A stretch of DNA of 26,128 nt from a virus: positions 1 through 26,128 of the IMG/VR virus record IMGVR_UViG_3300031659_000078; one strand, given 5' to 3'. Below, piece by piece: positions 8,019 through 15,338 of the stretch (position 1 is its first letter; each line of letters opens with the position of its first letter). The notes under the pieces are model-generated. The model saw only the letters and a list, made by a program, of their open reading frames with translations, was not told the origin of the DNA and did not search any database. A program made the translations under genes and the position numbers.

Positions 8019-8215
8019 TGTAAACCTCCAATCTCTATAATCTTAGTTGACCCGCATACTGGGCAGTTGTACTCAGACATATCAATATCAGAGTAAGCAT
8101 CGCAGGTCAAGCATTTTACACAAAAACCGTCTGGTGCGTTTACTGGCTTACTTGTCTCTGAGTGGAACCCAGAACCAGACCTTTGGGCGTGTTTTGCAAT
8201 AAAGTTATTTTTCAT
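8015..8215 (-). CDS. Small zinc-ribbon protein
   Basis: This 66-residue protein has a C-terminal CVKCLTC...NCPVCG array consistent with a zinc ribbon; the first half is basic and probably flexible. It is the first gene of the leftward operon, directly behind the promoter at 8255-8283. I chose ATG 8213-8215, although the adjacent TTG (8216-8218) would add one residue; AAGGAAAG precedes both. Phage proteins of this type may bind nucleic acid or host factors, but no specific role can be read. Confidence 0.7.
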   Translation of the reverse strand: MKNNFIAKHAQRSGSGFHSETSKPVNAPDGFCVKCLTCDAYSDIDMSEYNCPVCGSTKIIEIGGLQ

Positions 8216-8254
8216 CAATTCTTTCCTTTTTTTATAATGCTCTGTAGGCCACGA

Positions 8255-8283
8255 ACTATAAGGGTTTGAGCCTCTGAAGTCAA
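8255..8283 (-). promoter_or_regulatory. Leftward promoter of the replication arm
   Basis: On the minus strand TTGACT (8278-8283), a 17-nt spacer and TATAGT (8255-8260) give a strong sigma-70 promoter 40 nt before the first leftward gene. It faces away from the rightward promoter at 8554-8582. Confidence 0.75.
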
Positions 8284-8285
8284 TT

Positions 8286-8379
8286 AAAAGAAAAAAAGGA
8301 GAATAAGAAGGATTAATCCCCCTTGGTATTTAGCCCCTCTTTCAAAATCTCAGAGAAAAAATTCTCCTTTTTTTCTTTT
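8286..8379. repeat. Long inverted repeat in the divergent intergenic region
   Basis: Arms AAAAGAAAAAAAGGAGAAT (8286-8304) and its exact complement (8361-8379) are 19 bp each, separated by 56 nt. The loop contains the 10-bp palindrome GGATTAATCC (8310-8319). The arms have long A and T tracts and the surrounding 8219-8611 region has no gene. It could be a replication origin element, a bidirectional terminator or a transcript-end structure between the two promoters. Confidence 0.8.
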
Positions 8380-8460
8380 TATTAGAATCAGGGAAGAACC
8401 AATAGAATATAAGTAGTATTATTATTAAAAGAATGTATATATTATAGTACTTGTAGCCGT

Positions 8461-8474
8461 AGTTAGCGCTAACT
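8461..8474. repeat. 14-bp perfect palindrome in the divergent region
   Basis: AGTTAGCGCTAACT is a perfect palindrome about 80 nt upstream of the rightward -35 box. Its symmetry suits a dimeric DNA-binding protein, but no second copy was noticed in the window. The rest of 8219-8611 outside the listed sites is A/T-rich and holds no ORF I can support. Confidence 0.65.
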
Positions 8475-8553
8475 TACCACTTGGTTTTTACGTCTCAATA
8501 AAAAAGTAGATTTCTCTTTTAAATTGATATTAATTACTTTTAATTAAAACATC

Positions 8554-8582
8554 TTGACTTTACAGAAAGGCAGTGGTAGTAT
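8554..8582 (+). promoter_or_regulatory. Rightward promoter of the nucleotide-metabolism arm
   Basis: TTGACT (8554-8559), a 17-nt spacer and TAGTAT (8577-8582) lie 30 nt before the RuvC-like start, which has AAGGAG upstream. This promoter likely drives the RuvC-like, thyA and dfr genes. Confidence 0.7.
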
Positions 8583-8611
8583 CGCGTACATACACACATA
8601 AGGAGTCAAAA

Positions 8612-9121
8612 ATGATTTACGCATCCATAGACCCCGGCATCGACGGAGCTATTGCTTTCTTTGAAGACAAAGAGCTTCTCTTCGTCAGCTCGCTCTCATA
8701 CCAGATTTATGGAAAGAACAAGATACTGGAGTTGATCACCCACCTGAATGACATAAAGAATATCTTGGGATCAACCAAGAAGGTGGAGCGAGTAATTATT
8801 GAGCAGGTCGGTGCAATGAAGGGTCAGGGTGTTACTTCTATGTTCTCTTTTGGTGCAAGGTTCGGTGACGCATGCTCACTTGCTAATATGCTGACAAACG
8901 ACATAGAGTTCATCACCCCACAGAAATGGAAGAAGGCGGTAGGTTTGATAGGTCAGGACAAAAAGCAGTCTGCCGTCATGGCTGCAAGACTCTACCCTAA
9001 CCGGTCGGATAGTTTTGTTGAGAAGAACAATCGATGCAAAGATGGATTCAAATACTACGATGGACGCGGTGATGCAGTAATGCTAGGATTGGCAGCTAAC
9101 AAAATGGGAATGGTAAAATGA
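8612..9121 (+). CDS. RuvC-like Holliday junction resolvase
   Basis: The 169-residue protein has the RNase H-fold layout of Ruv[13 protein letters not shown] near the N-terminus (catalytic Asp7), [14 protein letters not shown] (catalytic Glu) in the middle, [11 protein letters not shown]...[14 protein letters not shown], and [15 protein letters not shown] (catalytic Asp) at the C-terminus. It should cut four-way or branched DNA produced during phage recombination or before packaging. The start is ATG 8612 with AAGGAG. A longer frame from GTG 8573 would begin inside the promoter and is rejected. It overlaps thyA by ATGA. Confidence 0.87.
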   Translation: MIYASIDPGIDGAIAFFEDKELLFVSSLSYQIYGKNKILELITHLNDIKNILGSTKKVERVIIEQVGAMKGQGVTSMFSFGARFGDACSLANMLTNDIEFITPQKWKKAVGLIGQDKKQSAVMAARLYPNRSDSFVEKNNRCKDGFKYYDGRGDAVMLGLAANKMGMVK

Positions 9122-9969
9122 CGCACCAGTACATCGAACTCTGCAAAAGAATACTTGACGAGGGTGAATACATCTTCAATGAGCGCACAGGTAAAAATTG
9201 CCTTACGTTAATTAATGCCGACCTTGAGTACAATGTTGGGGCAGGTGAGTTTCCATTAGTGACGACAAGAAAGTCTTTCTATAAGTCTGCAATAGCTGAG
9301 ATGATCGGTTACTTACGTGGTTACGACAACGCTGAGGACTTCAGGAACATAGGAACCAACACTTGGAATGCTAATGCAAACCTGAATGACGACTGGCTTA
9401 GTAACCCCACCAGAAAAGGTGACGATGATATGGGTCGGGTCTACGGTGTGCAGGGTAGGTCTTGGATGAGGCCGGATGGTGACTCCATTGATCAGCTTGC
9501 TAAGTTAATATCAAACCTCTCAAATGGTATTGATGATAGAGGCGAGATTCTTAGTTTCTATAATCCGGGTGAGTTTGATCTGGGCTGCTTACGACCTTGC
9601 ATGCACACTCATACATTCTCATTGGTCAATGGAACGCTTAACCTGACAAGCTACCAGCGCTCCTGTGACGCCCCTCTGGGCCTTGTGTTTAATATGATAC
9701 AAGTATACTTCCTGCTGGCGATCGTCGCTAGGATCACCGGTAACAAGCCCGGAATGGCATATCACAAGATAGTTAACGCTCATATGTATGAGGATCAAGT
9801 TGAGCTAATGAAGATGCAAGTAGAGCGTGAAGTTAAGCCTGCTGCTAGGTTAATAATTAACCAAGAGATCAAAACACTGAACGATCTTGAGACGTGGGTC
9901 TCAATGGACGACTTCTCTGTTGCAGATTACGAGCACCACAACCCAATCAAATACCCATTCTCAGTATAA
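9118..9969 (+). CDS. thyA: Thymidylate synthase
   Basis: This 283-residue enzyme converts dUMP to dTMP using methylene-tetrahydrofolate. Conserved features are NERTGKN (phosphate Arg), [10 protein letters not shown], the catalytic Cys in [21 protein letters not shown] including the dUMP-selecting Asn, [12 protein letters not shown], and a C-terminal [18 protein letters not shown] replaces the E. coli-type VYGKQWRAW; I associate this variant with the ThyA of Vibrio and relatives, which suggests host-derived ancestry. It overlaps the RuvC-like gene and is followed 13 nt later by DHFR, which recycles the dihydrofolate it makes. Confidence 0.96.
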   Translation: MTHQYIELCKRILDEGEYIFNERTGKNCLTLINADLEYNVGAGEFPLVTTRKSFYKSAIAEMIGYLRGYDNAEDFRNIGTNTWNANANLNDDWLSNPTRKGDDDMGRVYGVQGRSWMRPDGDSIDQLAKLISNLSNGIDDRGEILSFYNPGEFDLGCLRPCMHTHTFSLVNGTLNLTSYQRSCDAPLGLVFNMIQVYFLLAIVARITGNKPGMAYHKIVNAHMYEDQVELMKMQVEREVKPAARLIINQEIKTLNDLETWVSMDDFSVADYEHHNPIKYPFSV

Positions 9970-9982
9970 GGAAAATATATTT

Positions 9983-10471
9983 ATGATTAAGTTAATTGTC
10001 GCAGCGGATCTAAACGGAGCGATAGGCATAAGAAATAAAATGCCGTGGCATCTACCTGCGGATTTGGCTAACTTTAAAAAATTGACGCTAGGCAAGAAAA
10101 TAATAATGGGCAGGAAGACTTTCGAAAGTCTGCCCGGAATGCTTCCGGGTAGGGAGCATATAGTTATCACGAGGAATAAGAACTACAAAGCGAAAGACTG
10201 TGTTGTCGTTAACAGCTTGAAAGAGGCGATCTATCATGTTGGTTCGAGTGAGGCTTTTATTATTGGTGGCGGTGATATATACCGACAAGCGATGGATATG
10301 AAGGTGGTCAGCAAGGTTCACTTAACGATCGTACACACTGAGCTAAAGAGCGCAGATACATTCTTTGATTTAGATTTTACTGGCTTTGTTCTCGTTGACG
10401 GAATGAAGAATTACGCAGACAGTAAAAATAAATATGATTTCACTTTCCATGATTTTATTTCTTGCGATTAA
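9983..10471 (+). CDS. folA: Dihydrofolate reductase
   Basis: The 162-residue protein shows the classical DHFR pattern: IVAADLNGAIGIRNKMPWHLPADLANFKKLT at the N-terminus (acidic catalytic Asp in LPAD), IIMGRKTFESLP, then FIIGGGDIYRQAM and a C-terminal strand pair with VHLTIVHTEL. It reduces dihydrofolate with NADPH, completing the thymidylate cycle with ThyA. ATG 9983 has AAGGAAA about 8 nt upstream. The longer frame starting at 9887 lies inside thyA and is rejected. Confidence 0.95.
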   Translation: MIKLIVAADLNGAIGIRNKMPWHLPADLANFKKLTLGKKIIMGRKTFESLPGMLPGREHIVITRNKNYKAKDCVVVNSLKEAIYHVGSSEAFIIGGGDIYRQAMDMKVVSKVHLTIVHTELKSADTFFDLDFTGFVLVDGMKNYADSKNKYDFTFHDFISCD

Positions 10472-10478
10472 ATAAATA

Positions 10479-10487
10479 TGGTATTCT
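10479..10487 (+). promoter_or_regulatory. Possible extended -10 promoter before phoH
   Basis: TGGTATTCT is a TGn-TATTCT extended -10 lying 29 nt before the phoH ATG. No good -35 is placed correctly (TTGCGA at 10462-10467 is only 14 nt away). The call is weak. Confidence 0.3.
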
Positions 10488-10515
10488 ATAGTCTCTATTA
10501 ACGAGAGGTAGCTTT

Positions 10516-11205
10516 ATGAGTAAGAAGGCGCGTGTAACTAGAATTGAAGACTTCAAGCCTAAGTCTGGGATTGATACATGGGAATTATCTGACGAACAGA
10601 GAGACCTAAGAAGCATTATTAGGTCAAGCGATTTAACTCTTGTTACGGGTAAAGCTGGGGTTGGTAAGACAGCCGCTATTCTTTATACGTTTGCTGAAAT
10701 CTACCTGAAGGATGTCACAAAAAATATTATTGTAATTAGAACCCCTGTCGAAGCTGGTATTGATAAGATCGGATTCTTGCCCGGTGATACACTTGAAAAG
10801 CTCGAACCTCACTTCGCACCCGCAAAGAAAATCCTTGAGCAGTTAATGGGCAAAGGGAAAGTTGAGTGTGATGTTGGTAAGCGAATCCATTTCAAGATCC
10901 CTAACTTCGTCCTAGGCGACACTTTTGACGATAGCCTTATCGTTATCAGTGAAGCACAACAGATGGCTCCAAACATGATTAAGCTCCTTCTAGAGCGGGT
11001 CGGTAAGGATTCAATTGTTGTAGTTGAGGGTGATGAGACCCAGTTGTACACAACAGGTGGTAGCCGTAACGGTCTAACTCATGCTTTTGACTTATTTAAA
11101 AAGCATCCTCAGCCCGGTATTGACTTCTTTGAGTTTAGTAATAATACAAATATGCGCTCTGATTTTGTTGGTCGAGTGAATAAAGTATATGAACTAGACG
11201 ACTAA
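10516..11205 (+). CDS. phoH: PhoH-like P-loop ATPase
   Basis: The 229-residue protein matches phage PhoH: Walker A TGKAGVGKT (44-52), IIVIRTPVEAGIDKIGFLPGD (71-91), Walker B region LIVISEAQQM (141-150), and VVVEGDETQL followed by an Arg-bearing NTNMRSDF. The usual Walker B Asp before Glu is Ser145. PhoH proteins are predicted ATPases with proposed roles in RNA metabolism or phosphate stress and are frequent in marine phages; the molecular job is unsettled. The start has AGAGGTAG upstream. The stop is one nucleotide before the next -35 box. Confidence 0.9.
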   Translation: MSKKARVTRIEDFKPKSGIDTWELSDEQRDLRSIIRSSDLTLVTGKAGVGKTAAILYTFAEIYLKDVTKNIIVIRTPVEAGIDKIGFLPGDTLEKLEPHFAPAKKILEQLMGKGKVECDVGKRIHFKIPNFVLGDTFDDSLIVISEAQQMAPNMIKLLLERVGKDSIVVVEGDETQLYTTGGSRNGLTHAFDLFKKHPQPGIDFFEFSNNTNMRSDFVGRVNKVYELDD

Positions 11206-11206
11206 C

Positions 11207-11265
11207 TTGACAATCTGTTAATTTTATAAGATAATCTCCTTCAAATAAAGCAAGGGGATTTTTTT
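11207..11265 (+). promoter_or_regulatory. Promoter built into a terminator hairpin
   Basis: TTGACA (11207-11212), a 17-nt spacer and GATAAT (11230-11235) form a strong promoter. Overlapping it, AATCTCCTT (11233-11241) pairs with AAGGGGATT (11252-11260) with one G-U pair, followed by T tracts up to the ATG at 11266. RNA entering from phoH can form this terminator. RNA started near 11242 lacks the left arm and cannot. The right arm also contains the AAGGGG ribosome site. Confidence 0.75.
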
Positions 11266-11739
11266 ATGTCTAAAAACAAAACAAAAGTAGAGGCTTTGGC
11301 GTTAGCAGACGATCTGTGCGGTAAGCATAGTGCCCATACTTTACAACAATTAGCTTCAACTCTTTTCCAAAGAACGCTTGACACAAAGCAGCGTATAAAA
11401 TGGATGTCTTCAGAAGATGACATGCTGGCAACATTCTTTTACTTAACGTCAAAAGAAGAGTTGTGTGAAGCATTATCTTGTGATATGGAGTCTCTGTATC
11501 GTCGCGCCAGACACCTCGGTGTGGTATCACCTTCGTTCGACACAATAACAGCTATTGACTTATCTGCTGCTGTTGATTTATTCTCTGCAGGTATCGACCA
11601 GCGTGAAGTTCTTTCTTTCTTTGGTATAGATTCAGTAACTGTACCGGTAAGATCACTAACGATGGCAGAGCATTCCGGCATCTATGCCTCACTCGAAGAT
11701 GCTCCAAACTACCAGATGGATTTATTTGATGAAGATTAA
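11266..11739 (+). CDS. HTH-like protein with C-terminal sliding-clamp-binding motif
   Basis: The 157-residue protein is not a family I can name. Residues 45-86 (KWMSSEDDMLATFF...LCEALSCDMESLYRRARHLG) have the Myb/SANT-like helix-turn-helix spacing, with an acidic ED start and a recognition-helix-like LYRRARHLG. The last eight residues are QMDLFDED; QMDLF fits the bacterial beta-clamp-binding consensus QL(S/D)LF. The sliding clamp gene follows immediately and overlaps by 11 nt. Together these suggest a DNA-binding factor that docks on the phage clamp, perhaps in replication or replication-coupled transcription; this role is inferred. Expression comes from the adjacent promoter with AAGGGG as ribosome site. 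Confidence 0.7.
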   Translation: MSKNKTKVEALALADDLCGKHSAHTLQQLASTLFQRTLDTKQRIKWMSSEDDMLATFFYLTSKEELCEALSCDMESLYRRARHLGVVSPSFDTITAIDLSAAVDLFSAGIDQREVLSFFGIDSVTVPVRSLTMAEHSGIYASLEDAPNYQMDLFDED

Positions 11740-12823
11740 ACTAACAGCCTTAAATCTAAGGGAGGCACTGTCACAGGTGTCTAAGATGGTCTCTAAGGGG
11801 TCTCACAATCCAATATTGACGCATGTGTTGCTTGAACTTAGTGATGGTTTTATTGAGTTCACTGGCAAAAACGATTCAATGCAGAAGACTGTGAAGATAG
11901 AATGCAATGCTGATGTTGACTGCTTTGCTATAGCTATTGAGTTTACAAAGCTTTACAATCTATGCAAATCTTTGCAGGATGAGAAGATAGTCACAATATC
12001 TATTGAAGACGAGAAGGCAAAGTTATCTTGTGGCAAAAGCAAGATAACATTATCAACGCTACCTGCTGCTGACTTCCCATCGTTTGAATCTGGAGAGATG
12101 AAACAAATTGAAGTACCTATAGAAGAAATAATTACTGGTATTGACTATGTTGCATCATCTGCCGGAAAAGACCACCCACGCCGCTGCGTAAACTCTGTCG
12201 TGTTGGCATCTGACGGTGTAACATTCGATGTGGTGGCTACCAGTGGTGCAAAGCTTTCTGTTTACTCTATAAAAAGTAACGTTGCACCAATGAGTATAAT
12301 AATACCCATAAAAAGCGTAGCTGCAGTAAAAGAAGGGCTTATGTCATGCCTCACTGCCGGATACTGCAATAATTCAATCGTAATAAAAGGCGACAACTCA
12401 ATATTGTACGTCTCTGTACTTGATGAGAAGTTCGTTCAATACAAAGCAGCCATACCGACTGGGGAGATAAGACATAAATTAACCTTCAGCAAGGAAAATA
12501 TAGTTGACAGCCTCGGTAGAATCAGTATTATAGCTGATGACCCCAAGACAAGTCGGTGCTCAATAGACTCAAAGGCCGGTGTCTCGGATGCAATAATAGT
12601 TGGGAAGTTATTGTCTGGCAGTGGAAACCAGATAACAGAATCATTTCCAATTGACAATGAATCAGAGTATGATCTATCAGTATCTTACAATCCACAGTAT
12701 CTTCTTGATTCAATTAACAAGATGGCGGAAGAGAAGGTTACTTGCAGTATTTACGGGGATAAGAAAATAATAGTTTTAAAAAGCGGAAACTTTACTAGCG
12801 TAATCACTCAAGTATTAATATAG
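11729..12823 (+). CDS. dnaN: DNA polymerase III beta subunit-like sliding clamp
   Basis: The 364-residue length is close to the 366 residues of E. coli DnaN. Conserved signs include SHNPILTHVLLEL near the N-terminus, the LPAADFPSFE signature in the first third, and the repeating three-domain beta pattern with a C-terminal region DKKIIVLKSGNFTSVITQV. It should form a dimeric ring that tethers polymerase and other partners to DNA. ATG 11729 lies inside the end of the preceding gene, so translation is probably coupled; the earlier start at 11684 is within that gene and rejected. The coding sequence is visibly rich in ATA isoleucine codons, matching the phage tRNA for that codon. Confidence 0.92.
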   Translation: MKIKLTALNLREALSQVSKMVSKGSHNPILTHVLLELSDGFIEFTGKNDSMQKTVKIECNADVDCFAIAIEFTKLYNLCKSLQDEKIVTISIEDEKAKLSCGKSKITLSTLPAADFPSFESGEMKQIEVPIEEIITGIDYVASSAGKDHPRRCVNSVVLASDGVTFDVVATSGAKLSVYSIKSNVAPMSIIIPIKSVAAVKEGLMSCLTAGYCNNSIVIKGDNSILYVSVLDEKFVQYKAAIPTGEIRHKLTFSKENIVDSLGRISIIADDPKTSRCSIDSKAGVSDAIIVGKLLSGSGNQITESFPIDNESEYDLSVSYNPQYLLDSINKMAEEKVTCSIYGDKKIIVLKSGNFTSVITQVLI

Positions 12824-12834
12824 GGAATATTATT

Positions 12835-13413
12835 TTGGATATTGAAGTCTTAGAGCCATTTAACGATCAGAAAGTAATCAACAACTATACCTTTCACTTA
12901 GACGAGGAAATTAAAGAGCCAAGATATTACAGAATGCTAACTGAGGTAATGGCATCTGCCAGCAAGGATGATTCTGTTTCGCTTTACATTAATAGTCAAG
13001 GGGGTAGTGCTGACGGCATGAACACAATCATAACCAGCATCGCAATGTGCGAATGCGGGGTTACAGGGATACTTACAGGTGATGCATCTAGTGCGGCATC
13101 AGCAATACTGTTAGCCTGTGACGAAGCTATGATTGCCGACATGGCGACAATGATGATCCATACCGCAGCATATGGTGCTGGTGGAAAGTCCACAGACGTT
13201 GCTTCAATGGTTGAGCATACTCAAAAGTGGATCGCTGAGTTTATGGAAAGAACCTACGCAGATTTCTTGTATCCAGATGAGTTTGAAAAAGCAATTAACG
13301 GAAAAGATGTATACCTTGATGCCCAGCAAATAGTCGAGCGTTTTGAGAATAGGGATAACATTCGCTTAAAAAAGATGGAGAGTGATCATTTAGAAGAGGA
13401 GATTATACAATAA
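12835..13413 (+). CDS. ClpP-like serine protease
   Basis: The 192-residue protein has the ClpP/crotonase fold signs: SLYINSQGGSADGMNTI, the catalytic Ser in TGDASSAASAILLA (Ser86 is the best fit), the catalytic His in MMIHTAAYG (His109) and a likely Asp158 in GKDVYLDAQQ. The acidic C-terminal tail ends DHLEEEIIQ. It is probably active, but no Clp ATPase is encoded nearby, so it would need a host unfoldase or act alone. The start is TTG 12835 with GGGAA upstream. It overlaps the next gene by one base (TAATG). Phage ClpP-like proteins are often head maturation proteases, but no capsid gene is near, so a regulatory role is also possible. Confidence 0.85.
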   Translation: MDIEVLEPFNDQKVINNYTFHLDEEIKEPRYYRMLTEVMASASKDDSVSLYINSQGGSADGMNTIITSIAMCECGVTGILTGDASSAASAILLACDEAMIADMATMMIHTAAYGAGGKSTDVASMVEHTQKWIAEFMERTYADFLYPDEFEKAINGKDVYLDAQQIVERFENRDNIRLKKMESDHLEEEIIQ

Positions 13414-15017
13414 TGCAAGTCTTGGATGATAATGACTTTATTGAAATACTTAGGTTGACCTACAATGAGGGTAGGTCTTCACGGGAGGTAGCCGAGATTA
13501 TCGGCTGCTCAAAAACAACCATTGGTAGCTTCCTCCGTAGGGAGGGAGGCTACAATGAGTTCTGGGAGAAATACGATGACAAGCCTGTCGCAGCTGGCGA
13601 AACAAAATCAAGACGCGATCAACTAAAAAAACTTAGCGGTAAAAGTTTTGTGATTACTTCTGCACAGAATAATACTTATGTTCACGATGGTTTTCTTAGT
13701 GCATTGAAAGTTTACGCAGAAAAGAATGACGCTGAAATTATTGTTGGTACGTTTCACTACAATAAGAACGCATACCAAAAAAGCGATTCTTACGACACAG
13801 AGTGCTGGTTTGATCCAAAGATTCGAGAGTACATTCTTGATGAGGATTGCGAGCTTGCAGAGTCCCTGATGTGGTGCGGAAGCCTAGACATTATACCTAC
13901 TGCAGTAAACCCAATGACTGGCTTACACAGCTACACAGGCTGCTCTAGCGGTATATTTCCACACGCAAAGGTGCAGCTAGAATCTCTCCCTACTGGAAAG
14001 TTTTCGCCTGCTAAAATAATGTACGCGACTGGTGCAGTGACTCAGTTAAATTACATCCAAAGGAAGGCTGGTCAGATTGCAGAGTTTCACCATGTGTTTG
14101 GTGCTCTGTCTGTGACTATTGATGACGATGGTGATTGGTTTGTCCGGCAGTTAATTGCAGACTCAGACACTGGCTCTTTCCATGATCTTAATTATTGCTA
14201 CGATAGTGATTCATTTAGTCTTACTGAGTCTATTGAGGCGATTAACTGGGGTGATGTTCACGCTGCAAAGCTTGACAGCTCAGTGGCTAACGCAAGCTGG
14301 CTAGATAATGATTCTATGCTTGACAAGCTAAAGCCAAAACGACAATTCCTACATGATATTTTTGACATGGAGTATAGGAACCACCACAGTATTGGAAATC
14401 ACTACTTCCGATATAAAATGTTTGTCAATCAAACTGAAAGCGTAAAAAAGGAAATAGAATTAACGTCAAATGTGATTGCGTCAATGGATCGTGATTTTTC
14501 AGAAATAATTATCGTGCAAAGTAATCACGACTTAGCGTTAAAGAAATGGTTGTCTGAGCAGGACTATAGGAGCGACCCGGTAAACGCTGAGTTCTTTCTT
14601 GAGTTACAGCTTGCGTCTTATAAGGCGATCTCAGGTAATGACTCCTCCTTCGCCGTCTTTGAGTATGCGTGTAAGAGTTCAAACGAGGCGTTAAAGGACG
14701 TACTGTTTTTACGCGAAGATGAAAGCTATCAGATCGCTGGTGGTATTGAGTGTGGTCAGCATGGTCACAATGGCAATAATGGTGCTAGAGGTTCTGTGCG
14801 ATCTTTACAAATATCTGGCAGTAAGTCCAACTCAGGTCATACTCACTCTGCAACGATTAAAGATGGCGTGTATATAGCGGGTGTAAGCGGTAAGTTGGAT
14901 ATGGGGTACAACATCGGTGGAAGTTCGTGGTCTAATTCACACATTGTAACGTACAGCAACGGCAAAAGAGCGATCATTACGTTGAGGGATGGCAAGTGGC
15001 GAGCTACAAATAAGTAG
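13413..15017 (+). CDS. HTH-containing calcineurin-like metallophosphoesterase
   Basis: The 534-residue protein starts with a helix-turn-helix (EGRSSREVAEIIGCSKTTIGSFLRR, 19-43) and then a region of unknown fold. The second half has the metallophosphoesterase series in order: GDVHAAKLD (280-288), HDIFDMEYRNHH (314-325), QSNHDLAL (369-376), CGQHGHNG (447-454) and SGHTHS (474-479). These are the metal-binding Asp/His/Asn residues of a dinuclear phosphoesterase, plausibly a nuclease. I vaguely recall large proteins of this type in T5-like phages, where such a protein acts early against the host, but I could not check this. It follows clpP by a one-base overlap, and a hairpin ends the unit at 15046-15067. 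Confidence 0.8.
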   Translation: MQVLDDNDFIEILRLTYNEGRSSREVAEIIGCSKTTIGSFLRREGGYNEFWEKYDDKPVAAGETKSRRDQLKKLSGKSFVITSAQNNTYVHDGFLSALKVYAEKNDAEIIVGTFHYNKNAYQKSDSYDTECWFDPKIREYILDEDCELAESLMWCGSLDIIPTAVNPMTGLHSYTGCSSGIFPHAKVQLESLPTGKFSPAKIMYATGAVTQLNYIQRKAGQIAEFHHVFGALSVTIDDDGDWFVRQLIADSDTGSFHDLNYCYDSDSFSLTESIEAINWGDVHAAKLDSSVANASWLDNDSMLDKLKPKRQFLHDIFDMEYRNHHSIGNHYFRYKMFVNQTESVKKEIELTSNVIASMDRDFSEIIIVQSNHDLALKKWLSEQDYRSDPVNAEFFLELQLASYKAISGNDSSFAVFEYACKSSNEALKDVLFLREDESYQIAGGIECGQHGHNGNNGARGSVRSLQISGSKSNSGHTHSATIKDGVYIAGVSGKLDMGYNIGGSSWSNSHIVTYSNGKRAIITLRDGKWRATNK

Positions 15018-15033
15018 TATCCAAATTCCTTTC

Positions 15034-15067
15034 TGTTATAATAACAAACCCGGCTCTCGTCGGGTTT
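15034..15067 (+). terminator. Terminator-like hairpin with extended -10 promoter
   Basis: AAACCCGGC (15046-15054), loop TCTC and GTCGGGTTT (15059-15067) form a 9-bp stem with one G-U pair; the T tail is short. Just upstream is TGTTATAAT (15034-15042), an extended -10 without a clear -35. A start near 15049 would fall inside the left arm, as at other unit boundaries in this window. Confidence 0.6.
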
Positions 15068-15089
15068 ACTTCCTAAAAGGTATCAATAA

Positions 15090-15338
15090 GTGATAGAAAC
15101 AATATTATTCAGCGCATCTTGGTGTGGGCCATGCAAGGCACTAAAGAAATACGCGAAAGAGAATGACATTAGCTTTAATTCAGTATACGATATAGATACT
15201 GAAGAAGGCGCAGAGCTATCGGCATTGCACAATATTCGGGGAGTCCCAACAGTCATTACTTTAAATGACAGTACCGAAGTAAGCAGGTTTACTGGTATGA
15301 ATTTTGATAAACTATATGAAATTAAGGATCTAAAATGA
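15090..15338 (+). CDS. Thioredoxin-like protein
   Basis: This 82-residue single-domain protein has the active site SASWCGPCKALKKYA (Cys12, Cys15) and the cis-proline region IRGVPTVITL, followed by the GMNFDKLYE helix. It probably reduces the disulfide formed on the NrdA subunit encoded downstream. The start is GTG 15090 with AAAGG about 9 nt away; no ATG is placed suitably. The stop overlaps nrdB by ATGA. Confidence 0.9.
   Translation: MIETILFSASWCGPCKALKKYAKENDISFNSVYDIDTEEGAELSALHNIRGVPTVITLNDSTEVSRFTGMNFDKLYEIKDLK

Noticed and set aside
8573-8611. Longer N-terminus for the RuvC-like protein from GTG 8573
   Set aside because: The extension overlaps the promoter -10 box and the ATG at 8612 has AAGGAG.
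9118-9969. Thymidylate synthase with Trp replaced by Gly in VYGVQGRSW might make hydroxymethyl-dUMP
   Set aside because: The VYGVQGR variant is, to my knowledge, found in ordinary host ThyA of Vibrio and related bacteria, the dUMP-selecting Asn is kept, and DHFR lies next door as expected for true dTMP synthesis.
10210-10270. A further tRNA suggested by GGTTCGAG at about 10239
   Set aside because: It lies inside the DHFR coding sequence and no acceptor or anticodon stem surrounds it.
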